64,000 nucleotides of DNA. Origin: Heritagella_A intestinalis (lineage in GTDB: Bacteria > Bacillota > Clostridia > Oscillospirales > Acutalibacteraceae). The notes beneath the pieces were generated by a model that worked only from the letters and a program-made list of their open reading frames with translations, did no database searches and was not told the DNA's origin. Position numbers and translations under genes: made by a program. The stretch spans positions 121,655-185,654 of the forward strand of contig CAJFQF010000006.1 in the NCBI GenBank assembly GCA_904418995.1, in the 5' to 3' direction. Shown here one piece after another: positions 9,501 through 18,014 of this stretch. The stretch's first letter is position 1. Each line of letters opens with the position of its first letter.

Positions 9501-10075
9501 AGGATGTCAACGTCATGGTCTTCGACACCGAGGTGTATTCCAACACCGGCGGACAGGCTTCCAAGGCCAGCCAGATGGGCCAGGTTGCCCAGTTTGCCGC
9601 AGCCGGCAAGGCTATCGGCAAGAAGAGCCTGGCTGACATCGCCATGACCTATGGCTATGTCTATGTGGCTCAGATCGCTATGGGCGCCAACCAGGCCCAG
9701 ACCCTGAAGGCTCTGGCCGAGGCTGAGGCTTATCATGGCCCGTCCCTGATCATCGGCTATGCTCCCTGCGAGATGCACGGCGTTAAGGGCGGTATGACCA
9801 ACTGCCAGGCTGAGATGAAGAAGGCTGTGGCTGCTGGTTACTGGAATATGTTCCGGTACAACCCCATGCTCAAGGCCGAGGGCAAGAACCCCTTCATCCT
9901 GGACAGCAAGAAGCCCGACACCAGCGAGTATCAGGACTTCATTTCCAGCGAGACCCGTTACAGCCGTCTGAAGCTCTCCTTCCCGGAGCGCGCCCAGAAG
10001 CTGTTTGAGAAGGCCGAAGAGCGTGCCGCTGAGCGGTATGAGCAGCTGGAGAAGCGTGCCAAGGGCGAGGAATAA
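6539..10075 (+). CDS. nifJ: Pyruvate:ferredoxin (flavodoxin) oxidoreductase
   Basis: A single-chain PFOR of 1178 residues that converts pyruvate and CoA to acetyl-CoA, CO2 and reduced ferredoxin, the central step of anaerobic energy metabolism. All domains are in the usual order. The alpha/TPP-interaction region starts at residue 1 (GNTAAAHVAYAFTEVAAIYPITPSS). The gamma domain contains GGDGTVGANKNS at about 425-436. Two ferredoxin-type clusters follow (C696, C699, C702 and C752, C755, C758). The beta TPP-binding domain has GSCAGCAET and FGGDGWAYDIGFGG (about 966-979). The start follows AAAAGGAGG. Codon use is very regular (mostly GCT/GCC, AAG, GAG), consistent with high expression. Reduced ferredoxin could feed the hydrogenase that HydG matures. 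Confidence 0.97.
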   Translation: MVTRTKKSMDGNTAAAHVAYAFTEVAAIYPITPSSPMADNVDVWSAAGQENIFGTQVKVVEMQSEAGAAGAVHGSLAAGALTTTFTASQGLLLMIPNMYKIAGELLPSVFHVSARTVASHALNIFGDHSDVYACRQTGFAMLAETNPQEVMDLAAVAHLSAIKGKVPFINFFDGFRTSHEIQKIEVWDYKDLAEMVDWDAIQSFRDHALNPEHPSMRGSHENGDIFFQHREACNKYYDALPAVVEEYMDKVNEKLGTDYKLFNYYGAPDADRVIIAMGSICDVAEEVIDYLTAKGEKVGLVKVRLYRPFVASKLLEAIPATAKKIAVLDRTKEPGALGEPLYLDVVAALREAGNDAAVIGGRYGLGSKDTPPSSVFAVYEELSKDEMKPRFTLGITDDVTYLSLEEKPAPNTAAEGTTECKFWGLGGDGTVGANKNSTKIIGDHTDKYIQAYFQYDSKKTGGVTISHLRFGDKPIKSPYYINKADFVACHNPSYVIKGFKMVNDVKPGGIFMINCQWTDEELDHHMPAEAKRYIANNNIQLYTINAIDKAIEIGMGKRTNTILQSAFFALANIMPKEDAIRFMKEAAKKSYSKKGEAVVEMNYKAIDAGADALHKVEIPASWATAEDPANTTVLEGNPATVKMVKEIMEPVGRMDGDSLPVSAFVDHVDGQFEQGASAYEKRGVAVMVPEWIPENCIQCNQCAFVCPHATIRPFALTADEVEKAPAAFKGKKMTGKGCENYTFTMTVSPLDCMGCGVCANVCPAPNKALKMVPQESQAAQQEVFDYAVANIRKKDGMMAETTVKGSQFNQPLLEFSGSCAGCAETSYARLITQMFGERMFISNATGCSSIWGGPAATSPYTTSKVSGFGPAWANSLFEDNAEHGFGMYLGQKVIRDRLIDEVKAARDAASDEMKAAIDAYLDTVDDGKANGPAAQALIAEMEKDPEAYKEILAKKSYLSKKSVWIFGGDGWAYDIGFGGLDHVLASGEDVNVMVFDTEVYSNTGGQASKASQMGQVAQFAAAGKAIGKKSLADIAMTYGYVYVAQIAMGANQAQTLKALAEAEAYHGPSLIIGYAPCEMHGVKGGMTNCQAEMKKAVAAGYWNMFRYNPMLKAEGKNPFILDSKKPDTSEYQDFISSETRYSRLKLSFPERAQKLFEKAEERAAERYEQLEKRAKGEE

Positions 10076-10135
10076 TGTTCCCTCTGAAAAAATAAATCCC
10101 GTTCCCTGCATCTTCTGTCTGTAAGGGACGAAACA

Positions 10136-10171
10136 GCGCCCCGGATGAGAATTCCTCATCCGGGGCGCTTT
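10136..10171 (+). terminator. Intrinsic terminator after PFOR
   Basis: A perfect GC-rich stem, GCGCCCCGGATGA with its complement around a GAATTCC-containing loop, ends in TTT. Confidence 0.75.
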
Positions 10172-10185
10172 GCATAGTATCAGCA

Positions 10186-10219
10186 GAAAAAAGAGGCGGG
10201 CCTTTTGGCCCGCCTCTTG
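10186..10219 (-). terminator. Terminator of the aromatic amino acid operon
   Basis: On the minus strand the stem AAGAGGCGGGCC with its complement is followed by TTTTTT, just past the stop of the last gene (10230). Confidence 0.75.
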
Positions 10220-10229
10220 CTTTTGGGAA

Positions 10230-10736
10230 TCAGCCTTTTACAGGCGCTTCCATAATGTAGTCGTTCATAAAGTAGCCGTTTCCGATGTCCGTGTCCTCTT
10301 CCCGCAGGGTGCAAAAGCCAAAGTGGCGGTAGACGGCAACCGTGGGATCGTTGTGGCGGTTGACCGTGAGCCAGATGGCAGAATAGCCCTCTTTGCGGCA
10401 GAGCTCCTGCAAAAAGGTGAACGCCTTTCGGGCCACCCCCTGGCCCCGGGCCTCTTTGCGCAGATAGAGCTTGCTCAAAAACAGCCGGCCGTCGGAATCC
10501 GGGCGGATGCCGATATAGCCCACCGGTTTGCCCTCTGCCATGGTCAGATAGTAGCGGTAGCCTTCGTGCTCCAGCTGGTGGGTGATGGCCGGCAGGGACT
10601 GGAATTTCTCCACCATATAGTTGACCTGGCCTTCCCCTAAAAGAGGGGTGAAGTATTCGTGCCAAATCTCTTCCGCCATGGCGCATAGGGTGTGGAGTTT
10701 GTCCGGCGTGTCTACCAAATCAAAACGGATTTCCAT
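10230..10736 (-). CDS. GNAT family N-acetyltransferase
   Basis: A 168-residue single-domain GNAT acetyltransferase that moves acetyl from acetyl-CoA to an unknown amine. The acetyl-CoA loop is seen in LYLRKEARGQGVARKAFTF (about 103-121), preceded by the beta strand GYIGIRPD. It is the last gene of the minus-strand aromatic operon, 43 bp after pheA. Its substrate cannot be told from sequence. Confidence 0.8.
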   Translation of the reverse strand: MEIRFDLVDTPDKLHTLCAMAEEIWHEYFTPLLGEGQVNYMVEKFQSLPAITHQLEHEGYRYYLTMAEGKPVGYIGIRPDSDGRLFLSKLYLRKEARGQGVARKAFTFLQELCRKEGYSAIWLTVNRHNDPTVAVYRHFGFCTLREEDTDIGNGYFMNDYIMEAPVKG

Positions 10737-10779
10737 GAGAGAGCCTTCTTTCTTTAAATTTCAAATACTCGTAGAAGCG

Positions 10780-11910
10780 TTATACCTCTTCGGTAGTTTC
10801 CAGATAATTCCCCAGGAAGGTGAACCGGGGCAGTTCCTCGCTGAGAGTGCCCATCAGGTCCATGGTGTGGGACTGCCGGACATTGCCGGTAAAGTCCAGA
10901 TAAAAATCATATTCAAAGGCTTTGCCCCGGATGGGCCGGGACTCGATTTTCGTCAGATTCAGGCCGTTCATGGCAAAGCGGCCCAGCACCTCGTGGAGGG
11001 AGCCGGGGACGTTGGGCAGGGAGAAACACAGGCTGATTTTATCGGCGTCCTCGGGCAGACAGGGGGAGCGGCTGATGACGATGAACCGGGTGCGGTTGTC
11101 CCGGGCGTTCTGGATGTTCTCCTCCAAAATGGTCAGGCCGTATTTTTTCGCCGCCTGGTGGGAGCAGATCACCGCCGCGTGGTGGAGGCGCTCCATGGAG
11201 AGCATTTTGGCCGCCGCCGCCGTGTTGCTGTACTCCTGGGCCTGGTAGCCGTGGGAAGTGAGGTAGTCGGAGCATTGGGCCAGCCCCTGAGGGTGGGAGA
11301 ACACCAGGCGAACCTCTCCGGTGTTTTCCGTGCCGCAAAGACAGTGGCGCACCGGAAGGGTGACAGCCCGGACAATGAAAAAGCGGTATTGCAGAATCAG
11401 GTCGTAGACGTCCGTCACAGAGCCGGCGGAGGAATTCTCCACGGGAATCACGCCGAAATCCGCTTCCCCTTGTTCCACAGCGGAAAACACCTGGCTGAAG
11501 GCCGGGAAAAAGCACATCTCCCCCTGGGGGAAAATTGTCTGGGCGGCCCTGTGGGTAAAGGCCCCCGCCACCCCGGGACAAGCCACCTTCACGCCGGAAA
11601 CGGACAGTTCTTCGGAGGCTCCGGCGATCATCTGCCGCAGGGCCTTTCCGGAGCCCAAAAGCTGGTGCTGCCGGTCCCGGCTGACGCTCATCATGGTGCT
11701 GTAGAGTTGCCGGGCCACAGCGGCATAGTCCCCGGCCTGATTGCCTACCCGGTCCAGAATCTCTTCTTCCCGCTGGGCGTTGAATACCGGAAGCCCCTGC
11801 TCCTTTTTCACTTGGGCCACCTGTTCCGCGCAGCGCATCCGCCGGAGGAACAGGGGTAGGAGCTGGCTGTCAATGTCGTCGATTTCCTTCCGAATCTGGG
11901 ATAAGTCCAT
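10780..11910 (-). CDS. pheA: Bifunctional chorismate mutase / prephenate dehydratase (P-protein)
   Basis: A 376-residue enzyme that takes chorismate to prephenate and then phenylpyruvate, committing carbon to phenylalanine. An N-terminal AroQ chorismate mutase (about 1-85; MDLSQIRKEIDDIDSQLLPL) precedes the dehydratase domain (about 110-285). That domain contains GAFTHRAA and the substrate-site stretch GVIPVENSSAGSV. The C-terminal ACT domain (about 295-370) has the ESRP motif (ESRPIRGK) needed for phenylalanine feedback in this family. The gene lies in the tyrA-aroB-aroA-aroC cluster, separated from aroC by two GNAT genes. Confidence 0.95.
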   Translation of the reverse strand: MDLSQIRKEIDDIDSQLLPLFLRRMRCAEQVAQVKKEQGLPVFNAQREEEILDRVGNQAGDYAAVARQLYSTMMSVSRDRQHQLLGSGKALRQMIAGASEELSVSGVKVACPGVAGAFTHRAAQTIFPQGEMCFFPAFSQVFSAVEQGEADFGVIPVENSSAGSVTDVYDLILQYRFFIVRAVTLPVRHCLCGTENTGEVRLVFSHPQGLAQCSDYLTSHGYQAQEYSNTAAAAKMLSMERLHHAAVICSHQAAKKYGLTILEENIQNARDNRTRFIVISRSPCLPEDADKISLCFSLPNVPGSLHEVLGRFAMNGLNLTKIESRPIRGKAFEYDFYLDFTGNVRQSHTMDLMGTLSEELPRFTFLGNYLETTEEV

Positions 11911-11995
11911 AGAGAAACCGCCTTTCTATGTTTTTATGAGTAAATAAGTAAATAATCTGTAGTTGATATTATAAGTAGTTTGCAAATCAGAGAGC

Positions 11996-12448
11996 CTATT
12001 CCAGCCATTGAATAAAAGCAATCTTGTCTTTTCGGTTATAACCTGCCTTTTCATAAAAATGCAGAGTCCCTTCCTCTTTGCTCCCGGTCAAGAGCATCAA
12101 TTTGTAGCATCCTGCAGTTCGGGCTTTCTCCTGGGCCCAGTTTAAGCAGGAAGAAGCCAACCCCTGCCGCCGGAAAGCTGCGTCCGTCACTACATTTTCA
12201 ACCAGGGCATACGGCCGCTGCCCGTGGGTCAGATTGGGAATAATTTGCAGCACACAGGAGGCTGCAAGCTGGCCTTCCACCTCGGCAATGACAATATGAT
12301 GGCCTGGATAGGCGAGGATTTCCCGCCATAGAGAAAGCAGGTTTTCTGAATTTTGAGGAATCGGGTTATCTCCCAACTGCGCATATAGTGCCAGCAGGCC
12401 GGACAAATCCGCTTCCTGTGCTTCCCGAAGTAGAACCGTATTTTCCAT
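11996..12448 (-). CDS. GNAT family N-acetyltransferase
   Basis: A 150-residue GNAT enzyme. The acetyl-CoA binding segment is VVTDAAFRRQGLASSCLNWA (about 87-106), followed by a C-terminal strand with YEKAGYNRKDKIAFI. It starts at an ATG after AAGGAG, only 3 bp past the stop of the preceding GNAT gene, so the two are surely co-transcribed. The substrate is unknown; being in an aromatic amino acid operon does not by itself define it. Confidence 0.8.
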   Translation of the reverse strand: MENTVLLREAQEADLSGLLALYAQLGDNPIPQNSENLLSLWREILAYPGHHIVIAEVEGQLAASCVLQIIPNLTHGQRPYALVENVVTDAAFRRQGLASSCLNWAQEKARTAGCYKLMLLTGSKEEGTLHFYEKAGYNRKDKIAFIQWLE

Positions 12449-12451
12449 ATT

Positions 12452-12910
12452 TCATAGCTCCTTTTCCAGGTCGTAGCTCCGCACCTTCATGCCCAGAGAG
12501 CGGTAAAAGGCCAACGCCGGCTCGTTAAAGGCCCAGACTTTCAGATGGATGCTCCATGCACCGGTAGCCCGGGCCTGGCCCTCCGCTTCCTCATAGAGCT
12601 TTTTGGCCACGCCCTGCCGACGGGCTTCCTTTACCACGAAGATGTCGTCGATATGGGCAATTTTCTGCAATAGGATTCCCTTGGGCTCCCGAATGGAGAG
12701 AAAACACAGGCCGATGGCCTTTCCCTCCTCCTCCGCCAGCAGGCAGATACGGGAAGCATCTTCGACCATGGCGGCGAACTCTTCCCGGGAATAGGGGGAG
12801 ATTTCCTGGACAAACAGGTCCGGGCGCTGGGTGGCGTGGAGCCGGTGGAGCTCCCGCATCATGGCGTCTGCCGCGGGGTAATCCTGTAGGCGCAGTTTTC
12901 GGATATTCAT
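12452..12910 (-). CDS. GNAT family N-acetyltransferase
   Basis: A 152-residue GNAT acetyltransferase with the CoA-binding motif VVKEARRQGVAKKLYEEA and a typical C-terminal YRSLGMKVRSYDLEKEL. The ATG at 12910 follows AAAGGAG; the longer open frame would run back into aroC. It lies 40 bp downstream of aroC in the aromatic operon. Substrate unknown. Confidence 0.82.
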   Translation of the reverse strand: MNIRKLRLQDYPAADAMMRELHRLHATQRPDLFVQEISPYSREEFAAMVEDASRICLLAEEEGKAIGLCFLSIREPKGILLQKIAHIDDIFVVKEARRQGVAKKLYEEAEGQARATGAWSIHLKVWAFNEPALAFYRSLGMKVRSYDLEKEL

Positions 12911-12950
12911 GGATTTCTCTCCTTTCCGCATTTTCTGGGTTTCGGGAGCC

Positions 12951-14030
12951 TTATTCCAGGAGCATATCCAGCAGGGCGATAGCCGCCGCGCTTTCAATTA
13001 CCGGGACCGCCCGGGGCACAATGCAGGGGTCGTGCCGGCCGTGGACGCACAGCTTGGCGTTTTCCCCGGTTTCCAAATCCACGGTGTCCTGCTCTTGGGC
13101 AATGGAAGAGGTGGGCTTTACCGCCGCTCGGAAGATGATGGGCATCCCCGTGGTAATGCCTCCTAAAATGCCCCCGGCGTGGTTGGTGCGGGTGCGCACG
13201 GCGCCGGATTCATCGTAGTAATAGGGGTCGTTGTTCTGGCTGCCCCGGAGAGAGGCCACCCCAAAGCCGTCCCCGAATTCCAGCCCCTTTACCGCCGGAA
13301 CGCCGTAAATGATGGAGGCCAGCACGTTTTCCACCCCGCCGAACATGGGGGAGCCAATACCGGCGGGCGTGCCGGTAACGGCGCACTCCACCACGCCGCC
13401 AATGCTGTCCAGGGCCATCCGGGCCGTTTCAATTTCTTCCCGCATGGCATCCTCTACTCCCTCCCCGATTACCGGGAAATACCGGGCGGCCAGGCGGTCC
13501 AGCTCTGCCGGGGACACATGTACCGGGTCAAAGGGCGTGTCCCGCACCGGCCCGATAGAGAGCACATGGCCGCCGATGTGGACGCCCCGCTTTTCTAAAA
13601 TTTGGCGGCACACCGCCCCGGCGAACACCATGCAGGCGGTGAGGCGGCCGGAAAAATGCCCGCCGCCCCGGATGTCGTTGGCCTTGTTGTACCGGACAGA
13701 AGCCGGGTAATCCGCATGGCCCGGCCGGGGATGGACTTTCAGTTCGCTGTAGTCCTTGGAAATGGTATTGTTGTTCTGAATCACCGCCGCCAGAGGCGCG
13801 CCGGTAAGCACCCCGTCCAGCAGGCCGGAGAGAACCTTGGGTCGGTCGCTCTCCTTCCGGGGAGTGGAGCTCTTGTCCCGACCCGGGGCCCGGCGGGCCA
13901 TTTGGGCTAAAATCTGTTCAAAGTCAATGGCCTCTCCGGCGGGCAGGCCGTCAATGACCACGCCGATGGCTTCGGTGTGGCTCCCTCCGAAAATGGAAAT
14001 TTTGAGATTACTCCCCCAAGTGGACGACAT
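12951..14030 (-). CDS. aroC: Chorismate synthase
   Basis: A 359-residue enzyme for the last shikimate step, EPSP to chorismate, needing reduced FMN. Family signatures are visible: GSHTEAIGVVIDGLPAG at the N-terminus, RPGHADYP (about 102-109), RGGGHFSGR (about 120-128) and RTNHAGGILGGITTG near 280. It begins 23 bp inside the end of aroA, so the two genes overlap and are probably translationally coupled. Length is normal. Confidence 0.96.
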   Translation of the reverse strand: MSSTWGSNLKISIFGGSHTEAIGVVIDGLPAGEAIDFEQILAQMARRAPGRDKSSTPRKESDRPKVLSGLLDGVLTGAPLAAVIQNNNTISKDYSELKVHPRPGHADYPASVRYNKANDIRGGGHFSGRLTACMVFAGAVCRQILEKRGVHIGGHVLSIGPVRDTPFDPVHVSPAELDRLAARYFPVIGEGVEDAMREEIETARMALDSIGGVVECAVTGTPAGIGSPMFGGVENVLASIIYGVPAVKGLEFGDGFGVASLRGSQNNDPYYYDESGAVRTRTNHAGGILGGITTGMPIIFRAAVKPTSSIAQEQDTVDLETGENAKLCVHGRHDPCIVPRAVPVIESAAAIALLDMLLE

Positions 14031-15315
14031 GGGCGTTTCCTCCTATCGCTTGATAATCGGCGTAAAAGCCGGGGTATGATTTCTCGACGCTCCGGGCGTC
14101 GGTGACAGTGACGGGGTTTTTGCAGCGCAGGGCCGCCGCGGACAGGGCCATGACCACCCGATGGTCGTTAAAGCCCGGGGCGCTGCCCCCTTCCAGCTGG
14201 GGCTTGCCCTGAATCAGCAGGCCGTCTTGGGTTTCCTGAATCTGTGCCCCCAGAGCCCCCAGGGATTCCACCATGGCGTGCAGGCGGTCGCTCTCCTTGA
14301 GCTTGAGGCGCTGGGCGTTGAAAATCCGGGTTTCCCCTTTGGCGCAGGACGCCGCAGCCGCCAGCACCGGCACCAGGTCCGGAATCTGGGCGGCGTCAAT
14401 TTCCAGCCCGGAAAGACCAGAGTATTCCTCCCCGGCCAGGGGATTGATAATGGTCAGGGAATCCTCCCGCCACTGGAGCTGGGCCCCAAAGCGCCGGAAC
14501 AGCTCCCCGCAGACCTTGTCCCCTTGGGCGGAATCCTTTTTCAGGCCGGTGAGGGTCAAGGGCCCGCCGGACAAAGCCCCCATGGCCAGATAAAAGGCCG
14601 CCTGGGACCAGTCCCCTTCAATTTGCATGGGGCCGGGCCGGTACTGCTGGTTCCCGGGAATCTCCCAGCCATTTTCTACGGCCCGCACCACAATGCCGAA
14701 GGCCCGGAGAGCTTCCAAGGTCATGTCCACATAGGCGGCGGACTCCAAAGGGGTGGTGAGGGTCAGGCGGCTGTCCCCGTCCAGCAGGGGCAGGGCGTAC
14801 AGGAGACCGGTGATAAACTGGGAGCTGATATTGCCCAGCAGGGCGTAGTCCCCGGGCTGGAGCTTTCCCCGGATGGTAAAGGGCAGGCCGCCTTCTGTTT
14901 CGCAGGAGACCCCGTGAGGGGGCAGGCAGTCCAGATAGCAACCAATGGGGCGCTGGGGCAGCCGTCCGCTGCCGGTAAACACCGCCTCCATGCCCAGGGC
15001 CGCGGCAATGGGAATGCAGAACCGCAGGGTAGAGCCGGATTCCCGGCAGTGGACTTCCCGCAGGCCGGCAACTTCCCCGGTGTGGGAGCCGTCTACGGTG
15101 AGGGTCCGGGCAGCGGAATCATAGGAAACCTGTGCGCCCATGGCGGTGACGGCCTCCATGGTGGCCAGCATATCCTGACTGGGGTCAATGGGAGAAAGGG
15201 TGCTGACGCCCCGGGCCAGGGCCGCACAGAGGATGGCCCGATGGGCGGCGCTTTTGGAAGGGGGCATGGCGATGGTTCCGCCCAGACGGGCAGGGGTATA
15301 GGTGACGGTATCCAT
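14008..15315 (-). CDS. aroA: EPSP synthase (3-phosphoshikimate 1-carboxyvinyltransferase)
   Basis: A 435-residue enzyme joining shikimate 3-phosphate and PEP, the sixth shikimate step. Motifs include the N-terminal PPSKSAAHRAIL, the active-site stretch RESGSTLRFCIPIAAALG (about 90-107) and LKLKESDRLHAM near 340. The ATG at 15315 follows AAAGGAG. It is separated from the upstream sulfatase gene by 39 bp and overlaps aroC. The motif carries G-STLRF as in class I enzymes; glyphosate class is not assigned further. Confidence 0.95.
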   Translation of the reverse strand: MDTVTYTPARLGGTIAMPPSKSAAHRAILCAALARGVSTLSPIDPSQDMLATMEAVTAMGAQVSYDSAARTLTVDGSHTGEVAGLREVHCRESGSTLRFCIPIAAALGMEAVFTGSGRLPQRPIGCYLDCLPPHGVSCETEGGLPFTIRGKLQPGDYALLGNISSQFITGLLYALPLLDGDSRLTLTTPLESAAYVDMTLEALRAFGIVVRAVENGWEIPGNQQYRPGPMQIEGDWSQAAFYLAMGALSGGPLTLTGLKKDSAQGDKVCGELFRRFGAQLQWREDSLTIINPLAGEEYSGLSGLEIDAAQIPDLVPVLAAAASCAKGETRIFNAQRLKLKESDRLHAMVESLGALGAQIQETQDGLLIQGKPQLEGGSAPGFNDHRVVMALSAAALRCKNPVTVTDARSVEKSYPGFYADYQAIGGNAHVVHLGE

Positions 15316-15354
15316 TGGCAGGACTCCTTTCGGGGAAAAGATAGGGAAAACAGG

Positions 15355-16833
15355 TTACTTGGCATCTTCCATCCACCGGACGGCTTCCCAGACAGGCGCG
15401 CCGTCATTGGGCTGGGGGGTTCCCGGGGTGCTGCGGCCCCAAAGAATCTGCTGGACCAAAAGCGCCCGCATCCTTTGGGCCAGTTCCGGCATCTCTTCTG
15501 CCAGATTGACCGTCTCTCCCGGGTCGTCTCCCAAATGATAGAGCTGTATCGGCGGCAGCCCCTCTTCGTCGGCGGTGCCGGGGACGGGATAACTCCATCC
15601 GCCGGAGCCGGGGCACATTTCCAGCTTATACTGTCCTTGACGGATGGACAACGAGCCGTTTTCGCTGTGGTGAATCAGGCTGTCCCGGACGGGACTGGGG
15701 GAGCCCTTCCAGAGGGGCAGATTGCTGACGCTGTCCTCCCCCATGTTGTCGGGAAGGGGAACGCCCAAAATGTCGGCCATGGTGGCCAGCAGGTCGCACA
15801 GGCAGACGGTTTCCTTCACCACGGCGCCGGGCCGGATTTGCGCCGGCCAGCGAACCAGCAGGGGCACCCGGTGGCCGCCTTCGTAAATGTCCGCCTTATG
15901 GCCCCGGAACCAGGCGCTGGGGTTGTGGCCGTGGGCCAGCAGCTCCGGGATATTGGCAATGGGGGCGCAGCCGTTGTCAGAGGCAAAGAGCAAAATGGTG
16001 TTTTCCCCAAGGCCCAGGGATTCCAAATGAGCGGCGATTTGCCCTACGGCGTCGTCGCACATGAGGCAAAAGTCCCCATAGGAGTTGGTGTGGGATTTCC
16101 CCTGGAATTCCGGGGAGGGCAGAATGGGCGCGTGGGGCGCGGGCAGGGGAAAATACAGGAAAAAGGGCTTTTCCCGGTGCTGGGAGATAAACGCTTTTGC
16201 CTTTTCCACAAAAGTGGGCAGCACCTCCTGGAGATGGAAATCCGGGGCGCAGGGGCCGGGACGGGCAAAGGCCGGAGCCGGGCTCCCGGGGAAGGTGTGG
16301 TCGGGCAGGGCGGTGGGGCGGTCGTTTTCCAGATAGCAGTAGGGCGGCATATCCAGAGAAGCGCTGATTCCGAAAAAGCTGTCAAAACCAAAGGCCGTGG
16401 GGCCGTTTTGGATGGGGACAGAAAAATCCACCCGGTCCCCGGGAAAGAAAAAGTCCGAACGCTCCTCTTCGGAGTAGTCTCCCCGAAGGGCCCAGTCCAT
16501 ACCCAGATGCCATTTGCCAATACAGCCGGTGACATAGCCATTTTCCCGCAAAAAGCCGGCGATGGTTTTCCGCCCTGTCTCAATCAGATGGGAGGAATAC
16601 CCGCCCAGTACGCCGTTTTTCAGGCGGCTGCGCCAGTTATACCGGCCGGTAAGGATGCTGTATCGGGAAGGAGTACACAGAGCAGAGGAGGCGTGGGCAT
16701 CGGTGAAAAGGGCCCCCTCCCTTGCCAGCCGGTCCAGACAGGGGGTCTCAAAAGCGGCCTGGGGATTCAGGCAGGAAACGTCTCCCCAGCCCATATCGTC
16801 TGCGAGAATATAAACCAGATTGGGTTTGTCCAT
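15355..16833 (-). CDS. Cys-type sulfatase inside the aro operon
   Basis: A 492-residue arylsulfatase-family hydrolase that would remove sulfate esters from an unknown substrate. The active-site motif ALCTPSRYSILTGR places the cysteine to be converted to formylglycine at C53 (C53-T-P-S-R57). Metal ligands D12/D13 are in LADDMGWGD, and the second motif TGCIGKWHLG is near 100. A Cys-type site in an anaerobe needs a radical-SAM maturase, and one is encoded at 59266-60405. No signal peptide is seen, so it appears cytoplasmic. It sits between aroB and aroA on the same strand with short spacings, an unusual place for a sulfatase. The ATG follows GGAGG. Confidence 0.9.
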   Translation of the reverse strand: MDKPNLVYILADDMGWGDVSCLNPQAAFETPCLDRLAREGALFTDAHASSALCTPSRYSILTGRYNWRSRLKNGVLGGYSSHLIETGRKTIAGFLRENGYVTGCIGKWHLGMDWALRGDYSEEERSDFFFPGDRVDFSVPIQNGPTAFGFDSFFGISASLDMPPYCYLENDRPTALPDHTFPGSPAPAFARPGPCAPDFHLQEVLPTFVEKAKAFISQHREKPFFLYFPLPAPHAPILPSPEFQGKSHTNSYGDFCLMCDDAVGQIAAHLESLGLGENTILLFASDNGCAPIANIPELLAHGHNPSAWFRGHKADIYEGGHRVPLLVRWPAQIRPGAVVKETVCLCDLLATMADILGVPLPDNMGEDSVSNLPLWKGSPSPVRDSLIHHSENGSLSIRQGQYKLEMCPGSGGWSYPVPGTADEEGLPPIQLYHLGDDPGETVNLAEEMPELAQRMRALLVQQILWGRSTPGTPQPNDGAPVWEAVRWMEDAK

Positions 16834-16902
16834 GAAAAATCCTCCATTGATGCCAAGTTGTGCCCAATATCCCGGGAAATCAGGGAAAACAGCAGGCGGG
16901 GC

Positions 16903-17949
16903 TTACTGTAAAAATCCCAGCAGATCTGCGGCGGGGATGGTGTGGATACAGGCTTCCCCGATGCTTTGCAGCAGAATCAAATGCAGGTTGTCCCCGTCGG
17001 TTTTCTTGTCCAGAGAAGCGGCGGCCGCCAGCTCTGCAGGGGTATCTGTGGTTTTCGTGGGAAGGCCGTATTTTTCCAGCAGGGTGGCAATCCGGTCAGC
17101 AGTGCCCGGCTGGGTGAGGCCGGCCTTTTCCCCGGCTTGGGAGAGGAGAACCATGCCGATGCCCACCGCTTCCCCGTGGCTCAACCCCTGGAAATCCCGG
17201 AGCTTTTCCATGGCGTGGCCCAGGGTGTGGCCGAAATTTAGGAGCATCCGCTCCCCTTTTTCCAGAGCGTCCGCTTCTACAATCCGGCGTTTGCAGTCCA
17301 CACAGCGGAAGATAACTTCTTCCAGGTGCTCCTTCACATCCTGCTTTTCCAGATTCTCAAAGAGGTCCTTGTCCCGGATACAGCCGTATTTGATGACCTC
17401 CCCCATGCCGTCGGCAAAGAAATGGGGCGGCAGGGCGTCCAGGGTGTCCGGGTCAATGAGCACCAGCCGGGGCTGATGGAAGGCCCCCACCAGGTTTTTG
17501 CCAAAGGGCAAATCCACGCCGGTCTTGCCCCCCACGCTGGAATCCACCTGGGCCAACAGGGAAGTGGGCACCTGAACAAAGTCAATGCCCCGCAGGAAGG
17601 TGGCTGCCGCAAAGCCGGCCATATCCCCGGTAACGCCGCCGCCCAGAGCTACCACAAAATCGCTGCGAGTAAAATGGTTCTCCGCCAATGCCCGGTAAAA
17701 GCCCTCTACAGTGGAGAGCTGCTTGCTCTGCTCCCCGGCGGGGAAAGTGCAGGAAAAAACCCGGAAACCGGCCTCCCGCAGGGAGACGGCCACCTTCTCC
17801 CCGAAAAGGGGATACACGTTGCTGTCGCTGATAATCATCACCCGGGCGCCGGGAGCAAAGAGCTTGGCGCATTCTTCCCCGGCCCGGGAAAGCAGCCCCC
17901 GCTCCAACAGGATTTCGTAGGGTTTTGCGGTGTGTACGGTCATTTCCAT
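16903..17949 (-). CDS. aroB: 3-dehydroquinate synthase
   Basis: A 348-residue NAD- and zinc-dependent enzyme that cyclises DAHP to 3-dehydroquinate. Seen are the NAD-binding ALGGGVTGDMAGFAAATFLRG (about 101-121), PTSLLAQVDSSVGGKTGVDLP (about 126-146) and the zinc ligand histidine region NFGHTLGHAMEK (about 238-249). Length matches the family. It lies between tyrA and the sulfatase gene, all on the minus strand. Confidence 0.96.
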   Translation of the reverse strand: MEMTVHTAKPYEILLERGLLSRAGEECAKLFAPGARVMIISDSNVYPLFGEKVAVSLREAGFRVFSCTFPAGEQSKQLSTVEGFYRALAENHFTRSDFVVALGGGVTGDMAGFAAATFLRGIDFVQVPTSLLAQVDSSVGGKTGVDLPFGKNLVGAFHQPRLVLIDPDTLDALPPHFFADGMGEVIKYGCIRDKDLFENLEKQDVKEHLEEVIFRCVDCKRRIVEADALEKGERMLLNFGHTLGHAMEKLRDFQGLSHGEAVGIGMVLLSQAGEKAGLTQPGTADRIATLLEKYGLPTKTTDTPAELAAAASLDKKTDGDNLHLILLQSIGEACIHTIPAADLLGFLQ

Positions 17950-18014
17950 GAAAATTCCCCTTTCGTAATTGGTTTATCAAAGCGGAAAACGCCGCTGTTT
18001 TTCAAAAATTCCCC

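Noticed and set aside
6512..10159. 1215-codon open frame on the minus strand opposite PFOR
   Set aside because: It is the antisense shadow of a highly biased, GC-rich gene (PFOR). Its translation is low-complexity Gly/Leu/His/Val and has no ribosome site or recognisable domain.
14161..16911. 916-codon plus-strand open frame opposite aroA and the sulfatase
   Set aside because: It spans two well-supported opposite-strand genes and their junction and has Gly/Pro/Gln-rich antisense composition.
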